Source of the DNA: an uncultured Sphingobacteriales bacterium
GTDB taxonomy: Bacteria; Bacteroidota; Bacteroidia; Chitinophagales; Chitinophagaceae
Direction: 5' to 3'
Assembly (NCBI GenBank): GCA_946887085.1
Contig: CAMPKG010000105.1
Location: 1 to 10,065, forward strand
Length of the DNA: 10,065 nucleotides
The notes below the pieces were generated by a model. The model made no database searches and was not told the origin of the DNA. It saw nothing but the letters and a program-made list of their open reading frames with translations. The translations under genes and the position numbers were made by a program. Shown here one piece after another: positions 8,010 to 10,065 of this stretch (position 1 is the stretch's first letter; each line of letters opens with the position of its first letter).

Positions 8010-8714
8010 GTGCCATCAGTTTCCATAGTATTGCCTTGCTATATGCCTCCTGCGGGCTGGGCGGGCAATATCGCGCGAAACCATAAAGAACTTGAAGAGC
8101 TATTGGCCACAAAGGTAGAAGTAATACTGGTGCGAGACGGCAATAATCAGAATATTCAAGACGCCGATGTACAGTTTTTACGTAATAAGATTCATAACCT
8201 TCAATTTGTTGCCTACGAACAAAATCGGGGCAAGGGATTCGCTATACGCGAAGGCGTAAGGAAAGCCTCAGGAGAAATCATCATTTATACAGACATCGAT
8301 CTCCCTTACGATAACCAGAGTATTGCACGCATATACGAGGTATTAAAAACCAACAGCGCAGAAATAGCTATAGGCGTAAAGGATGAGAATTACTACAAAC
8401 AGGTAGTACGATCGCGCAGGGTTATTTCACGGGTACTGCGCTGGTTGACTAAGTTTTTTTTGTCTGTTCCGATAACAGATACACAGTGCGGCCTGAAGGG
8501 TTTTAGAAAGGACATCAGGCAAATATTCCTGGCAACTACAATAAACAGGTATTTATTTGATCTCGAGTTCATCCGCAACAGTGCCCGGCTAGGACGAAAA
8601 TTGGAAGCCGTGCCCGTAACACTCAACCACGACATTCGCATTAATCGTATCAATTACCGTATCTTATTACCAGAACTTTATAATTTTCTGAAGGTATTAT
8701 TATCAAGACAATGA
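8010..8714 (+). CDS. GT2 family glycosyltransferase, polyprenyl-phosphate sugar synthase-like
   Basis: A GT-A fold inverting glycosyltransferase of family 2, closest in motifs to dolichyl/polyprenyl-phosphate mannose or glucose synthases, which move a sugar from a nucleotide sugar to a lipid phosphate at the cytoplasmic face. Seen in 234 residues: VSIVLPCY at the N terminus, ILVRDGN with nucleotide-contacting D43, NRGKGFAIREGV (72-83), the metal-binding DxD as YTDIDLP (D95, D97), DTQCGLKGFR (157-166), and FDLEFI (183-188). It ends soon after the catalytic domain with no C-terminal membrane helices, unlike GtrB/ArnC types, so it resembles the soluble DPM1 type. GTG 8010 is taken as start because a stop lies in frame at 8001-8003 and the next ATG would cut into VLPCYMPP. 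TATCTTTT at 7986-7993 is a one-mismatch -7 box, so it may have its own promoter. Its TGA overlaps the next gene's ATG. Donor and acceptor are not predictable. Confidence 0.87.
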   Translation: MPSVSIVLPCYMPPAGWAGNIARNHKELEELLATKVEVILVRDGNNQNIQDADVQFLRNKIHNLQFVAYEQNRGKGFAIREGVRKASGEIIIYTDIDLPYDNQSIARIYEVLKTNSAEIAIGVKDENYYKQVVRSRRVISRVLRWLTKFFLSVPITDTQCGLKGFRKDIRQIFLATTINRYLFDLEFIRNSARLGRKLEAVPVTLNHDIRINRINYRILLPELYNFLKVLLSRQ

Positions 8715-10065
8715 CCGGTCGTAGTAAAAATCTGTGGTTGCTGGCTGCAAGCATTGTCGCCGTACTTACAACTACCTTCATATGGCAATCAGTGGTGTTA
8801 GATCCAGCCAACATATGCTTGGAGATAGGAGGTGACGGCGGAAAAAATTATTTTACCTATCTCTATCATAGCGTGTACGGTAAGGGTGTTTGGTTTGAAG
8901 GTATGAATTATCCATACGGGGAACACATTGTTTACACAGATGCGCAACCGCTTTTTTCTGTTCCTCTTAGTTATCTACCAGGCATCGATTTCGCCACTGC
9001 TCTTACTGTTACGCATCTTGCAATAATGATAAGTTTCGCGATAGGCATTATTTTCGTTTACCGGATACTTACTCATTTCAAAGTCCATCCTGCAGTTGCC
9101 ATTGTGTTTTCCGTGTTGATAATGGCAATGTCCCCACAGGTGCAGAAAGTGTTTGGTCATTTCGGACTGGCCTATATGTCGGTGTTACCAATGGTATTTT
9201 ATTGGACGGTCCTATATCACGAGCAGGAAAAACTGAAATATCCCGTATACATTTTCTTGCTTGGTGTGGCCACCAGTTTCATACACCCTTACTTCGCCGG
9301 CGTGTTGTTTGTCTGGGCTGGATTCTATTCACTGGCGTGCCTGATCGTTATGCGGACAAGCTACCCGGCAAAATTTAAGAGGATCATACCTGTTTTAGCG
9401 GCTGCCGCCGCGATCGTCCTTGTCTTGAAAATAACTATGTCTTTGACCGATCCGGTCAAAGACAGGCCCCAATATCCTCACGGCATCTTTGAGGGACTTA
9501 CGTTGACCAGGGATATTTTTATGTTCAGGGATTCTCCCGTATCACAATTCCTGCATGAGAAAAATATCCTTGAAATGCCAGCTCCAGCCCCCAGCGAGGG
9601 TACCACCTATCCAGGCATCGCCGTGCTTGCCATTGCGGTCATTTCCCTGGTAAGCTTTGTAGTCGTCAAGGCCAGGAAGAAACATACATTTTTTTTATCC
9701 GCTTCTTCGTTTTCACCCGTATGGTTACTGCTTGGTTTTTTTGGGTTATTGCTTGCAATGGGTGTGCCGTTTATCTGGAATATGGAATGGCTGCTCGATT
9801 ATCTCTCCGTGTTCCGCCAGTTCCGCACCTTAGGCCGTTTTAGCTGGATATTCTATTATGTCATCACCGTGTTTGCTGTTGTTGCTTTATATCACTGGTA
9901 TATATCGCAGCAGAAAGGAAAATTGTTGGCTACCTGTGTTCTGATCTCCGTTACCGTCGTGTGGGCATATGAGGCACGCGGCTATGTCAGGCATGTTCAC
10001 TCGAGGTTGAGCAGCTCATTGTACAACAATTACACCTTTCTTTCGCGTGTGGAACGCAACTGGAA
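8711..10065 (+). CDS. Polytopic membrane protein, GT-C glycosyltransferase-like (3' end outside window)
   Basis: The frame starts at ATG 8711, overlapping the GT2 stop by 4 bases (ATGA), and stays open for 451 codons to the window end. About ten hydrophobic segments are visible: near residues 8-28, 96-118, 127-141, 152-169, 179-210 (perhaps two), 225-243, 301-319, 335-354, 376-395 and 405-420. After the first helix, in what should be the first external loop, comes GDGGKNYFTY (41-50), an acidic motif placed as in GT-C enzymes that use lipid-phosphate sugars. It is followed by MNYPYGEH (65-72) and YTDAQPL (75-81), resembling large uncharacterised bacterial membrane glycosyltransferases such as the DUF6311-like group (from memory). 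FRTLGRFSW (371-379) precedes a late helix. The likely role is transfer of the sugar made available by the neighbouring GT2 to a periplasmic or surface acceptor; this is inferred from topology and linkage. It could instead be a membrane protein of unknown function in surface-polysaccharide assembly. Confidence 0.8.
   Translation, partial: MTGRSKNLWLLAASIVAVLTTTFIWQSVVLDPANICLEIGGDGGKNYFTYLYHSVYGKGVWFEGMNYPYGEHIVYTDAQPLFSVPLSYLPGIDFATALTVTHLAIMISFAIGIIFVYRILTHFKVHPAVAIVFSVLIMAMSPQVQKVFGHFGLAYMSVLPMVFYWTVLYHEQEKLKYPVYIFLLGVATSFIHPYFAGVLFVWAGFYSLACLIVMRTSYPAKFKRIIPVLAAAAAIVLVLKITMSLTDPVKDRPQYPHGIFEGLTLTRDIFMFRDSPVSQFLHEKNILEMPAPAPSEGTTYPGIAVLAIAVISLVSFVVVKARKKHTFFLSASSFSPVWLLLGFFGLLLAMGVPFIWNMEWLLDYLSVFRQFRTLGRFSWIFYYVITVFAVVALYHWYISQQKGKLLATCVLISVTVVWAYEARGYVRHVHSRLSSSLYNNYTFLSRVERNW

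Noticed and set aside
8975..9160. 61-codon minus-strand open frame
   Set aside because: It is antisense to the membrane-protein gene, which is open across the whole region on the plus strand.

Overview
The window looks like chromosomal DNA of a Bacteroidota bacterium, probably Chitinophagaceae or a near relative (family-level placement is inference). The signs are a SprA/Sov-type type IX secretion translocon gene, a Bacteroidota-type promoter element (TAnnTTTG), AT-rich leaders without clear Shine-Dalgarno sequences, and about 50% GC in the left two thirds. All supported genes are on the + strand.

Bases 1-5733 hold the 3' four fifths or so of sprA (sov), whose 5' end lies outside the window. 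The reading frame is continuous except for one in-frame TAG at 2140-2142. SprA-like sequence carries on in the same frame on both sides, and the family usually has a tyrosine here, so a single TAC to TAG change is the simplest explanation. The gene therefore appears as two pieces: 1-2142, and an open frame that can restart at ATG 2188 and ends at 5733.

Bases 5855-7978 hold paaA, paaB and paaC, the hydroxylase part of the phenylacetyl-CoA 1,2-epoxidase (ring 1,2-epoxidation of phenylacetyl-CoA). A promoter-like element lies just upstream of paaA, with a 12-bp palindrome across its start codon. A perfect 11-bp-stem hairpin sits between paaA and paaB. The usual partners paaD and paaE do not follow paaC.

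Bases 8010-10065 hold two genes that overlap by 4 bases (ATGA): a soluble GT2 glycosyltransferase of the dolichyl/polyprenyl-phosphate sugar synthase type, and a large polytopic membrane protein resembling GT-C glycosyltransferases that runs off the window end. They look like a donor-synthesis plus transfer pair for a surface glycan or glycoprotein, but substrate and acceptor are unknown. Parts of this region are lower in GC.

I saw no tRNA, rRNA, CRISPR array, insertion sequence or other mobile element. No clearly new biological system is evident. The items most worth a second look are the sprA nonsense codon, the paaA-paaB hairpin and the glycosyltransferase pair.
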